A DNA stretch of 64,000 nucleotides from Candidatus Paracaedibacter acanthamoebae. GTDB lineage: Bacteria; Pseudomonadota; Alphaproteobacteria; Paracaedibacterales; Paracaedibacteraceae. The notes below the pieces were generated by a model, which searched no databases, had not been told where the DNA came from, and saw only the letters and a list, made by a program, of their open reading frames with translations. The position numbers and the translations under genes are program-made. This document shows, one piece after another, positions 8,338 to 17,425 of the stretch (its first letter is position 1; each line of letters starts with the position of its first letter). Where the stretch lies: assembly GCF_000742835.1 (NCBI RefSeq), contig NZ_CP008941.1:2406037-2470036 (forward strand), given 5' to 3'.

Positions 8338-9579
8338 TTAAAGGAGAAGTCCCGCAAGCGTTGCCGACAGACACGTGGCAATTGTGCCGGAAATGAGTGA
8401 CTTAAAGCTTAAATTGACAATCATATCCCGACGCTCAGGAACCATAGCCCCTAATCCTCCGATAACGATACCAAGGGCTGAAAAGTTAGCAAATCCGCAC
8501 AGAGCATAGGTCATGATGAGGGAGGTACGGGGTGACAAAGTATCTTTTGGCAAGGCAGCAAGATCACTGAATGCCACCACTTCATTGATCACGGTTTTGG
8601 TTCCTAAAAGGGCGCCTGCTGCTGCGGATTCATGCCAGGGAATGCCCATTAACCACGTTACAGGGGCAAACAAGTAACCAAAGATGCGTTGAAGAGAAAG
8701 GGGAGCTCCCTCAAAAGATGGCAACAGTCCTAAAATTGTATTAGCAATATAAACGAGCGCAAGTGCCACGATCAACATCGCAATAACATTCAAGAAAATA
8801 TTAAGGCCGTCTGATGTTCCTTTGCTGACTGCATCCATCCATCCCGTGAAACGGTAAGGCATAACAAAGTGGCCATCCGTTTGATTCGACCCGTGTGGTA
8901 TCATAAGACGGGCGACCGCAAGAGCAGCTGGAATAGAAATAATAGAACACATTAGAATATGCGCAATTGGATTAGCGATCGTATCTTTAAGGATAAAGGA
9001 ATAGAGCGCCATAACAGTGGCAGAAGTGGTTGCCATTCCACAAGTCATCATGGCAAACATTTCTGATCGGGTGAAGTCTTTGAGATAGGGGCGAATTAAA
9101 AGCGGCGCATCAACATTCCCAAGTAAAACTTTGGCGCCAGCGGCAACACCCAAAGCCCCCCCAATGCTCAGCGTTCGTTGTAAAAACCAAGAGGCACCCT
9201 TAACGATGATCGGCATGATGCGCCAATAAAATAAAAGCATCGAGAGAGCGCTGACCACCATAATCATGGGAAGGGCCTGTAAAGCAAAGATAAAGGTATT
9301 TTTCTGTGAGGTAGGATCAATAACAAACGGCACGTCACCGCCCCCAATGTAGCCAAATACAAACTGAGTGCCTTCTTGAGTTGCTGCCTTTAAGGTTTCC
9401 ACAACACCACTTAGGCTGCCAAAACCATGGCGAATAAGATCAAATCGCATTAAGAAGAATGCTAAAATAACTTGCAAGGCAATTGCAGACAAAACAGGTT
9501 TAATTTCGGGTTTGGATCGATTCTCACTGATAAGCCAGGCAAACCCTAAAAAGGTGACAATCCCTATTATTCCCTGCAT
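8338..9579 (-). CDS. nupC: NupC-type concentrative nucleoside transporter
   Basis: CNT-family cation-coupled symporters import nucleosides across the inner membrane. The 413-residue protein has the expected multi-spanning profile. It carries the conserved cores GGALGVAAGAKVLLGNVDAP (about residues 138-157), FAMMTCGMATTSATVMALYS (about 174-193) and the C-terminal YALCGFANFSALGIVIGG segment. The start at 9579 has an AAGGA Shine-Dalgarno nine bases upstream. It follows ispH by 68 bp on the same strand. Nucleoside uptake through CNT carriers is common in host-associated bacteria that salvage host nucleosides, though the gene alone does not prove that lifestyle. Family certain, substrate range inferred. 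Confidence 0.92.
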   Translation of the reverse strand: MQGIIGIVTFLGFAWLISENRSKPEIKPVLSAIALQVILAFFLMRFDLIRHGFGSLSGVVETLKAATQEGTQFVFGYIGGGDVPFVIDPTSQKNTFIFALQALPMIMVVSALSMLLFYWRIMPIIVKGASWFLQRTLSIGGALGVAAGAKVLLGNVDAPLLIRPYLKDFTRSEMFAMMTCGMATTSATVMALYSFILKDTIANPIAHILMCSIISIPAALAVARLMIPHGSNQTDGHFVMPYRFTGWMDAVSKGTSDGLNIFLNVIAMLIVALALVYIANTILGLLPSFEGAPLSLQRIFGYLFAPVTWLMGIPWHESAAAGALLGTKTVINEVVAFSDLAALPKDTLSPRTSLIMTYALCGFANFSALGIVIGGLGAMVPERRDMIVNLSFKSLISGTIATCLSATLAGLLL

Positions 9580-9647
9580 TTGTTATGATTCCTTCAGATT
9601 TATTTCTATCAACATAAACAGATTCTGCCGTTAAAGAAAATGAAAAA

Positions 9648-10595
9648 CTAAGCTTTACGCAATTTTGCCGGGAGATGGAAGACAATATTCTCTTCGATAA
9701 CGCGAATTTCTTCAACGGTCACATTAAATTTTTCCTTTAAGGCATCAATGAGCTCATCAACAAGAATTTCGGGGGCAGAGGCCCCGGCTGACAGACCCAG
9801 ACGACTGACACCCATCAGCCAGTCCCAATCAATATCTTGAGCCCGTTGATAAAGAGCCGCTTTCGCGCAGCCAACCAAACGGGCTGCTTCCACCAGACGA
9901 TTTGAATTAGATGAATTGGGGGCTCCAATCACAATCATGGCCTCGACCTGTGGCGCAATTGCTTTGACGGCTGCTTGGCGATTTGTTGTTGCATAACAAA
10001 TGTCTTCTTTGCGTGGGCCGTGGATGGTGGGGAATCTTTCTTTCAATATAGCTAAAATACCTGTGACCTCATCCACCGATAGTGTTGTCTGCGTTGCGTA
10101 GGCCAAGTTGGCGGGATCGGCAATAGTAACTGTGCGAGCATCTTCTTCGGTTTCAATAAGGATGACGCTGCCTTCTGGAACTTGTCCCATGGTGCCAATA
10201 ACTTCTGGGTGGCCACGATGGCCGACCAATAAGATTGTGTGACCAGCCTTATAATGATGCTCCACTTCCCGGTGGACTTTACTAACCAGAGGACAGGTTG
10301 CATCCAAGAACTCTAGGTTGGCAGCGATAGCCGCCTGGGGAATAGATTTGGGAACGCCGTGAGCGGAGAAAATAACGTGAGAGCCGGCTGGAACTTCATC
10401 CAGATCCTTGACAAAGATTGCCCCTTTGGCGCGAAGTGAATCGACAACAAATTTGTTGTGAACAATTTCATGGCGAACATAAACCGGAGCCCCATATTTT
10501 TCCAGGGCCTTTTCAACAATTGAAATGGCGCGATCCACGCCCGCACAAAAACCACGAGGGGAGGCCAAGATAACTGTGAGATCTGGTTTGTTCAT
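9648..10595 (-). CDS. ispH: 4-hydroxy-3-methylbut-2-enyl diphosphate reductase
   Basis: IspH (LytB) is the last enzyme of the MEP isoprenoid pathway. It reduces HMBPP to IPP and DMAPP with a [4Fe-4S] cluster. The three cluster cysteines are visible in [22 protein letters not shown] and [11 protein letters not shown]. An upstream in-frame ATG at 10751 would add 52 residues with no family counterpart. The start at 10595 ([17 protein letters not shown]) gives 315 residues, the usual length, so I use it. It is divergent from mreB; about 200 bp between the two starts must hold both promoters. Other MEP genes are not in the window. Confidence 0.95.
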   Translation of the reverse strand: MNKPDLTVILASPRGFCAGVDRAISIVEKALEKYGAPVYVRHEIVHNKFVVDSLRAKGAIFVKDLDEVPAGSHVIFSAHGVPKSIPQAAIAANLEFLDATCPLVSKVHREVEHHYKAGHTILLVGHRGHPEVIGTMGQVPEGSVILIETEEDARTVTIADPANLAYATQTTLSVDEVTGILAILKERFPTIHGPRKEDICYATTNRQAAVKAIAPQVEAMIVIGAPNSSNSNRLVEAARLVGCAKAALYQRAQDIDWDWLMGVSRLGLSAGASAPEILVDELIDALKEKFNVTVEEIRVIEENIVFHLPAKLRKA

Positions 10596-10745
10596 TAAGG
10601 TGAAGGATCCATAGAATTTTGTTCTCGGGTATACTACCAAAATTAAGGATGGGGACGCAATAGAAGAGATATATTTAATATTGTGAAATTTTGTCAAGAA
10701 TATTCTCAATAAAAGTACTTGCAACTGAGGGCAAAAGTCTCTTAA

Positions 10746-11843
<1,098 letters not shown>

Positions 11844-11946
11844 GGTGAATATGTACTAATTTATTACGCTGTTTAAAGTGTAAAAAATATGTAAGCATAA
11901 AATTATGATAAATTTGGGTTGTTTTTAATAGAGTGAGTAATCGTTC

Positions 11947-12828
11947 ATGAGAATGCTGTCGGTAGTGGGCCTAAAGACGAGTAAAGACCATCGTACAACC
12001 ATTATTTCTGATTCTGGACATTCTTCTCCCCGACTGACCTCTCTCTCTTCTCGTCTTTCCAAACCCTTTGGGATCATCCTTATTGCGGCAGTTATTGTTT
12101 TTCTTCAAATTAAAGAATACAGCCCTGTTGTGGCGGCGCGCCAATACTTGACTAATTTATTTAGTCCGGTCGTGTATGTAGTTTCATTGCCGTTTAACTG
12201 GGCCACGTCAGTGCGTGACTATTTTATAACTAAAGAAGAGATGGTGGCGCAGAATGAACAACTAAAGCTGCAGAATGAAAAGTTAATACGTGATCGAGAT
12301 GCGCATCGTCAGATTGCCCAAGAAAACTTGAATTTGCGCGAAGCCTTAAACGTTCAGGTGGGCCTTGTTGATGACATAACAACCATTCGGATTAGTCATC
12401 ATATTTATGATGGATATACAACAGTGTTTTATAGCCCTAACTCTGCGTTAGGGGATCTTCGTAAAAATGATGCTATTCTAACAACGAAGGGTTTTTTGGT
12501 GGGACGTATTATGGAAATAAATACAAACTATACCAAAATTATGCCGATAAATGACCCATCCTCCCGAGTGCCGGTTAAGTTCGAAGGGAATGCTCAACAA
12601 GCCGTTTTAGCCGGCGAGGGCAGTGATTCTTTGCGACTGATCCATGTTGAGAACCCTGTTGGTGTGCGAGTGGGGGATCGGTTAGTTACGAGTGGTGTGG
12701 GCGGTATTCTGCCCGCTGGTTTGCCGGTTGCCGTTGTTCAATCCATTGGGAATGTGATCAAATGTGTGCCATTGGGGCAGGTGCGGGATCAAGATTTCGT
12801 CCTTGCCTTAAGCCGAACTCAGGCCTAA
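11947..12828 (+). CDS. mreC: Rod shape-determining protein MreC
   Basis: MreC is a bitopic inner-membrane protein linking MreB to PBP2 and MreD in the elongasome. The 293-residue product has a basic cytoplasmic N-terminus and one transmembrane helix (PFGIILIAAVIVFLQI, about residues 39-54). A coiled coil follows (EEMVAQNEQLKLQNEKLIRD, about 97-116), then the periplasmic beta domain with DPSSRVPVKF and VTSGVGGILPAGLPVAVV motifs. Unusually, mreD does not follow directly: about 2.2 kb of accessory genes separate them. Confidence 0.94.
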   Translation: MRMLSVVGLKTSKDHRTTIISDSGHSSPRLTSLSSRLSKPFGIILIAAVIVFLQIKEYSPVVAARQYLTNLFSPVVYVVSLPFNWATSVRDYFITKEEMVAQNEQLKLQNEKLIRDRDAHRQIAQENLNLREALNVQVGLVDDITTIRISHHIYDGYTTVFYSPNSALGDLRKNDAILTTKGFLVGRIMEINTNYTKIMPINDPSSRVPVKFEGNAQQAVLAGEGSDSLRLIHVENPVGVRVGDRLVTSGVGGILPAGLPVAVVQSIGNVIKCVPLGQVRDQDFVLALSRTQA

Positions 12829-13021
12829 AAGAGAGTTTCTCTATTAAATTCTCATTCTGTTTTTTCATCCTTTAAATTTTAATTTACAGCAACTCAAATT
12901 ATTTTTACTATGATGGTAAAATATTTATTCTATCAACTTTTAATCTAATCACATGTTCTTTTAAAATTTGTTTTTTTAGTTTATGTAATAAATACACTAT
13001 TTCATACAGAAGCTTACTTTA

Positions 13022-13363
13022 ATGTTTAAATTTATTTTATTGTCTTGTGGATTGATGTTAAATGCTCAGGCGGTGGTGATCGAAGAGGATTCGTCTCTAT
13101 TACCATCGAGTGCTACTGCTCACCAGTTGGATGAGCCTAAAAATAATATAGTTCCTTTTTCGATTCCCCGGATTCCCTTACTAAGCTCACTATTTAACCT
13201 TTTTTGTTCCCAGGATCTTCCGAGCGATGGTAACTCCCATGAAAAATATATGTCTATAGGCTATAGCAATGATTTGTCTTTTGAAGATGCCACGGATGAT
13301 AGCCAATGGGAAATAACAGGCAATTTCAGTAATGTTTTCTCTTTTGGAAGTGAGAGTATTTAA
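13022..13363 (+). CDS. Small secreted protein of unknown function in the mreC-mreD insert
   Basis: The family is not recognised. The 113-residue product opens with a signal peptide (MFKFILLSCGLMLNAQA, cleavage after about residue 17). A low-complexity, Ser/Asp-rich chain follows, with no membrane segment. Its signal peptide resembles that of the decayed gene at 14481 (MLKLGILVSAVLLNSHA): M-x-K at the start and LN-x-x-A at the end are shared, and the DNA is alike as well. The two N-termini probably descend from one duplicated unit. The downstream NTAN1-like gene begins about 100 bp later in another frame, so this could also be the detached N-terminus of a once longer protein. Confidence 0.55.
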   Translation: MFKFILLSCGLMLNAQAVVIEEDSSLLPSSATAHQLDEPKNNIVPFSIPRIPLLSSLFNLFCSQDLPSDGNSHEKYMSIGYSNDLSFEDATDDSQWEITGNFSNVFSFGSESI

Positions 13364-13461
13364 ATAGATCATTTTCGATAACCCCTCGGTCGGACCAATG
13401 CAAAATTCAAAAAATTAATGTATGTGGCTATGCAGGTGGTAATATTATTATTTATGTTAGA

Positions 13462-14283
13462 ATGCGTCAGCCAGCAAAGCAGCTAATAAGAGAATTATTC
13501 CACGCCAATCTTATTGATGAAGAAAATTATTTGCTGCAATTCGCCTCTAATAATAAAAATAGGCTGCATGACTATTTAAATTTTTTTGTTAACAAACAAC
13601 TTCTCCCCCTGGTGACAGCGAAAAGAATTTTATCAAAAATACAGACCGAACAGCCGGATGCGCAAGAAATAGAAAAATACCATCTTTTACGCGCCTCACA
13701 AAAAGAGGCTTTAGATAAAATTGCCCACGTTAATAAAATAGGTCAAAAGCAGCAGGTTGGAACTTTTATTCTTCAGCAGGCCAAACATGTTGCCCAGCAC
13801 TATGTGGGGTATACTTATGGGGGTCATCAATATCCTATTATTGGCTCTTATGGTGCTGAGTCATGCGTGATTATGGCTGTTCATAATGCTGAGGCACAGG
13901 CGTCAGCCCTTTGCCATATTGATATTTTTACTGAAATATCTTCTCTTAATAAAGTTTTTCATAATTTACAAAGTCAAAAATCTGAGGCTTTAGAAGTGCA
14001 TTTAGCTGGCGGGGATGACTATGTAATTGAGATGATGTTAAGCATTCTTAAGCTTATTGAGCAGCAACCAAATGCGATTATAAAATCAGCGAACCTTGTA
14101 ACTAACTACGCGAACAAATTAGCTATTGATTCTAGGACCGGTGAGATTTACACAAGTTTTGACTCCCCTTACCTTAAGCATGAGGAAGATTATGATCTAC
14201 GCATGCGCTTAATAGCATTAGCGTGCGTTAAATCACCCCCTGAACTTGCACCTGGCTTAGATTATATCTGTGAGATAAATTAG
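13462..14283 (+). CDS. NTAN1-like (N-terminal asparagine amidohydrolase family) protein
   Basis: The product has 273 residues. Its C-terminal half matches the layout of eukaryotic NTAN1 as I remember it. A Cys sits in GAESCVIMAV (Cys135; NTAN1 has TTCHIVVL around its catalytic Cys). Next comes ALCHID (NTAN1 LTHCD), then LEVHLAGGDD (177-186; NTAN1 LEVHLVGGFSDD), then AIDSRTGEIY (NTAN1 VNIKTAEIY) and DLRMRLIALA (NTAN1 LRAARTLA). Spacing is similar throughout. NTAN1 converts N-terminal Asn to Asp in the eukaryotic N-degron pathway. The first 100 residues are a helical region I do not recognise. There is no signal peptide on this start. However, a hydrophobic stretch in another frame just upstream (13418-13486) could be a lost one. 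Activity and role are inference. Confidence 0.6.
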   Translation: MRQPAKQLIRELFHANLIDEENYLLQFASNNKNRLHDYLNFFVNKQLLPLVTAKRILSKIQTEQPDAQEIEKYHLLRASQKEALDKIAHVNKIGQKQQVGTFILQQAKHVAQHYVGYTYGGHQYPIIGSYGAESCVIMAVHNAEAQASALCHIDIFTEISSLNKVFHNLQSQKSEALEVHLAGGDDYVIEMMLSILKLIEQQPNAIIKSANLVTNYANKLAIDSRTGEIYTSFDSPYLKHEEDYDLRMRLIALACVKSPPELAPGLDYICEIN

Positions 14284-14480
14284 AAATTAATCGCTTGTAT
14301 AGGAGTTTATGGTTATTCTATTCAGGATTTGCACTTACCAATAAAGGAAGGATAAAGACTTTTAAAACCTTAAAAAGGACAAAAATAAAAATAGAGCGGC
14401 TCCAAAAATTCTTGGTAATATTAAAATATTCTCCTATATATAAGGAGGTGAGAAAATCGAACCCAGAAGGATCTTATTAA

Positions 14481-14913
14481 ATGCTTAAATTAGGTATATT
14501 AGTTTCTGCGGTTTTGTTAAATAGTCATGCCTCGGATAATGAAAAAAATGAGTTTTCTGATAAAAATTGGCATGATAAAAATACTCCTGAATTTTCTTTG
14601 AATAAAGAAGCGTCTTTAAACCTATCTTTATTGACAGAAGGGTTCGAAATAGAAGACAGATTTCTAAACCGAAAAATTGTATATATAGTAAAGGTTCGAG
14701 TTGGCAATTTTTATTATGAGCCCTGTAGGGAAATTAGGGAACTTATGGCTAAGATGGTTCAATAAAGGCTTCTATCCCTTGCCATATTGTTGCTTTAACT
14801 GGCTTATCCTCTCTCAATGAAATTTTTATAATTTACAAAATCAAAAATCCCAAGGGGAGGGGGCAAGGCTAATTAACGAGGTTACTTTATCAGGTCTCTT
14901 GAAAATACTTTAA
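14481..14913 (+). pseudogene. Frameshifted paralogue of the NTAN1-like gene with a signal peptide
   Basis: The open frame (14481-14765, 94 residues) starts with a signal peptide (MLKLGILVSAVLLNSHA) and ends in FLNRKIVYIVKVRVGNFYY...ELMAKMVQ. That end aligns with FILQQAKHVAQHYVGYTYG...VIMAVHN of the intact neighbour. After its stop the similarity continues in a second frame: KASIPCHIVALTGLSSLNEI against QASALCHIDIFTEISSLNKV. After a further 1-base deletion it continues in a third frame: NLQNQKS against NLQSQKS, then EVTLSGLLKIL to a stop at 14913. The two shifts match a net 4-base gap near 14757 and a 1-base gap near 14826. This is a tandem, decayed copy. It shows that family members here carried a signal peptide. 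Confidence 0.65.
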
Positions 14914-15015
14914 GAAGATATTATGACTAAAGTAATCCGTGGATAAATAACTTTTGTACCGAATTATGTGCTTTTAGTAAAATCACTCACAGAATAAGAT
15001 AAATTAAAAATTAAA

Positions 15016-15537
15016 ATGAAATCCTCTGTTGATACATGGTTGATAAAGCGATATCTGATAGAATTCATTTTTTTATCAGGTTTATTTCTGTTGGGGTTGA
15101 TGCCCCTGTGGCAGAAAATAGATGTTGTTCCTAATTTCGGATCGGTTGTTATCTATTTATGGACGATTTATCGACCCGACCTCATGTCACGTCGCTTGTT
15201 TATTATTCTGGGTATTTGCCGGGATGCGATCATGGGCTACCCGATCGGTATCGGTGTTCTAGAATTAATTTTAGTTGTTTCGATTACCCGTCTGTTCCGA
15301 CGATATGTCTTACAAAAAAGCTTTTGGACTGTTTTTTGGGGGTATGCAATTTTTGCAACCTTAAGTAATTGCTTATTCTGGTTGATTCTTAGCGCCACGA
15401 AAGGTTATATATTACCCTTTACCGGGGCTTTAAAGCCGATTCTTTTTAATTTATTATCTTATCCAATTTTATGTGAGGTTAGCCTAACTGTGCAGCAAAA
15501 GATTGATGGGATGAAACAACAAGGCATCCATGGATAA
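15016..15537 (+). CDS. mreD: Rod shape-determining protein MreD
   Basis: MreD is a small polytopic inner-membrane component of the elongasome. The 173-residue product has about five hydrophobic segments and the expected central stretch YLWTIYRPDLMSRRLFIILG with an Arg-Pro-Asp motif at about residues 52-55, then a G(Y)PIG-type loop. It overlaps the mrdA start by 8 bp, a typical mreD-mrdA coupling. Separation from mreC by the accessory insert means it may need its own promoter, which I could not identify with confidence in 14914-15015. Confidence 0.88.
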   Translation: MKSSVDTWLIKRYLIEFIFLSGLFLLGLMPLWQKIDVVPNFGSVVIYLWTIYRPDLMSRRLFIILGICRDAIMGYPIGIGVLELILVVSITRLFRRYVLQKSFWTVFWGYAIFATLSNCLFWLILSATKGYILPFTGALKPILFNLLSYPILCEVSLTVQQKIDGMKQQGIHG

Positions 15538-17323
15538 AGAAACCTTATTTACCCGTCGCTCCGTTATTTTAGGGGGGATGCAGGCGGCTCTCATGACGAC
15601 AGTTGTGGGGCGAATGTTCTATTTAGAAATCTTGTCTAACCAGCACTATCAAAAATTATCTGACAAAAATCGGATCCATTCTCGATTGACATTACCGGTG
15701 CGGGGACTAATTACAGACCGCAAGGGAAAAGTTCTAGCCTCTGATCATAACGTCTATCGAGCCGTTATGATTCGGGATGAGGCTGATGACTGGCAAGCAT
15801 GCTTAAAGCGCGTGCAAGAATTGATTCATTTAACGCCTGAAGAAATTGATAAAGTTGCTTTACAGGTTCGCCGGAAACCCCGGTTTATGCCTGTCGCTGT
15901 TAAAGACAATTTAACGTGGCAAGAAGTAACAACCTTGGAATTGCATTTACCAGATATTGCTGGGATTTTTATTGAAGAAGGGCGAAATCGGTATTATCCA
16001 CACTCTCTTGAAACATGCCATTTTCTAGGGTATGTAGCGACCCCGTCAGAAAAAGAATTAGATGGGGACCCCCTCTTAGAGCAACCCGGGTTTAAATTAG
16101 GAAAAATTGGCTTAGAAAAGTCCCTTGAATCTCAACTTCGCGGTATGCCGGGGGTTAAGCAAGTGGAGGTGAATGCCTTCCGCCGCATTGTACGCGAATT
16201 ATCAACCAGTGATAGTGTGCATGGGACAGAGCAAAAATTAACCATTGATTTTGATTTGCAGCAAACCCTGTATCAGCGGTTGGCGCAGGAAGAAAGTGGT
16301 GCTGCTGTAGTCCTGGATATCAAGACGGGAGAAGTCTTAGCCTATGTGTCAACGCCAGGTTTTGATAATAATCTATTTGTGAATGGGATTCCCAAAAAAG
16401 ATTGGCAAGATTTATTAAATCACCCCCGCTATGCCTTAATTAACAAGCCAATTTCTGGCCTTTATGCGCCGGGCTCAACTTTCAAAATGATAACAGCCTT
16501 GGCCGCCTTAGAAAAGGGGGTCGTTAATCATCATACATCCGTCAATTGTTCGGGACATACCATGCTTGGAAGTCACAAATTCCACTGTTGGACCTGGAAG
16601 ACGGGTGGACATGGCAACGTCGATCTTACTCGGGCGATCGCGACCTCTTGCGATATCTATTTTTATCATATTGCCAGCTTAATTGGGATTGATGCTATTG
16701 CCGACATGGCTCAACGCTTTGGTTTGGGCTCTGCGACTGGCATTGAGATTCCAGGAGAAAAATCGGGTCTCGTCCCCACAATGGAATGGAAACGCCTCAT
16801 TCATAAGGCAAAATGGACTATCGGAGAAAGCTATAACGCTGGTATTGGTCAAGGTTATACTTTAACAACACCGCTTCAATTGGCGGTGATGATTGCTCGA
16901 TTAGCCTCTGGCAAGGCGATTACGCCAACCCTCTTGGCCGGACAAAATCGAGAATTTGAGATGATAGAAATTAATCCTAAGCACCTAGCGTACATTCATA
17001 CCGGTCTCGATAAAGCTTCAAACGAAGAGGGAGGGACATCCTTTAGACACCGTATTGCCCAACCTGGGATGGAAATGGCAGGAAAGACCGGAACGACCCA
17101 AGTGCGCCGTATCACTGAAAAAGAACGCGCTCTAGGGTTGGTTAATAGCGCTGACCGGCCATGGCACCACCGGGAGCATGCTGTATTTGTGGGGTATGCA
17201 CCCCTCCATAATCCCCGATTTGCTGCTGCCGTTCTGGCTGAACATGGAGGCAGTGGTGGCCGTGTCGCTGCCCCAGTTGGGCGGGATGTGCTTTTAACTG
17301 CTCAGCAAATCTTACGCGAGTAA
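15530..17323 (+). CDS. mrdA: Penicillin-binding protein 2 (elongasome transpeptidase)
   Basis: PBP2 cross-links peptidoglycan during lateral wall growth with RodA and MreCD. The 597-residue protein has an N-terminal membrane anchor (VILGGMQAALMTTVVGRMFY) and a PBP dimerisation domain. The transpeptidase domain follows, with STFK at residues 316-319 (nucleophile Ser316), SCD at 373-375 and KTGT at 519-522. The SCD triad replaces the usual SxN with SxD, as is common in PBP2. It overlaps mreD by 8 bp. rodA (mrdB), which often follows, is absent here; trkH comes next instead. Confidence 0.96.
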   Translation: MDKETLFTRRSVILGGMQAALMTTVVGRMFYLEILSNQHYQKLSDKNRIHSRLTLPVRGLITDRKGKVLASDHNVYRAVMIRDEADDWQACLKRVQELIHLTPEEIDKVALQVRRKPRFMPVAVKDNLTWQEVTTLELHLPDIAGIFIEEGRNRYYPHSLETCHFLGYVATPSEKELDGDPLLEQPGFKLGKIGLEKSLESQLRGMPGVKQVEVNAFRRIVRELSTSDSVHGTEQKLTIDFDLQQTLYQRLAQEESGAAVVLDIKTGEVLAYVSTPGFDNNLFVNGIPKKDWQDLLNHPRYALINKPISGLYAPGSTFKMITALAALEKGVVNHHTSVNCSGHTMLGSHKFHCWTWKTGGHGNVDLTRAIATSCDIYFYHIASLIGIDAIADMAQRFGLGSATGIEIPGEKSGLVPTMEWKRLIHKAKWTIGESYNAGIGQGYTLTTPLQLAVMIARLASGKAITPTLLAGQNREFEMIEINPKHLAYIHTGLDKASNEEGGTSFRHRIAQPGMEMAGKTGTTQVRRITEKERALGLVNSADRPWHHREHAVFVGYAPLHNPRFAAAVLAEHGGSGGRVAAPVGRDVLLTAQQILRE

Positions 17324-17425
17324 GCGTTTTCATCTTTATCTTTATCGCCGATCAACCTTCTCTATAAAATTTTTAGATCTACAGGCAGTCAGACTATAGC
17401 TTAAGCTTGTTTACGGCTGGTCAAT

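Noticed and set aside
14440..14470. tRNA T-arm-like stretch (reverse of TCGAACCC)
   Set aside because: No acceptor stem or anticodon arm can be built around it.
14295..14480. 61-codon open frame starting with TTG between the NTAN1-like gene and its decayed copy
   Set aside because: No Shine-Dalgarno, rare start codon and Lys-rich composition typical of random AT-rich sequence.
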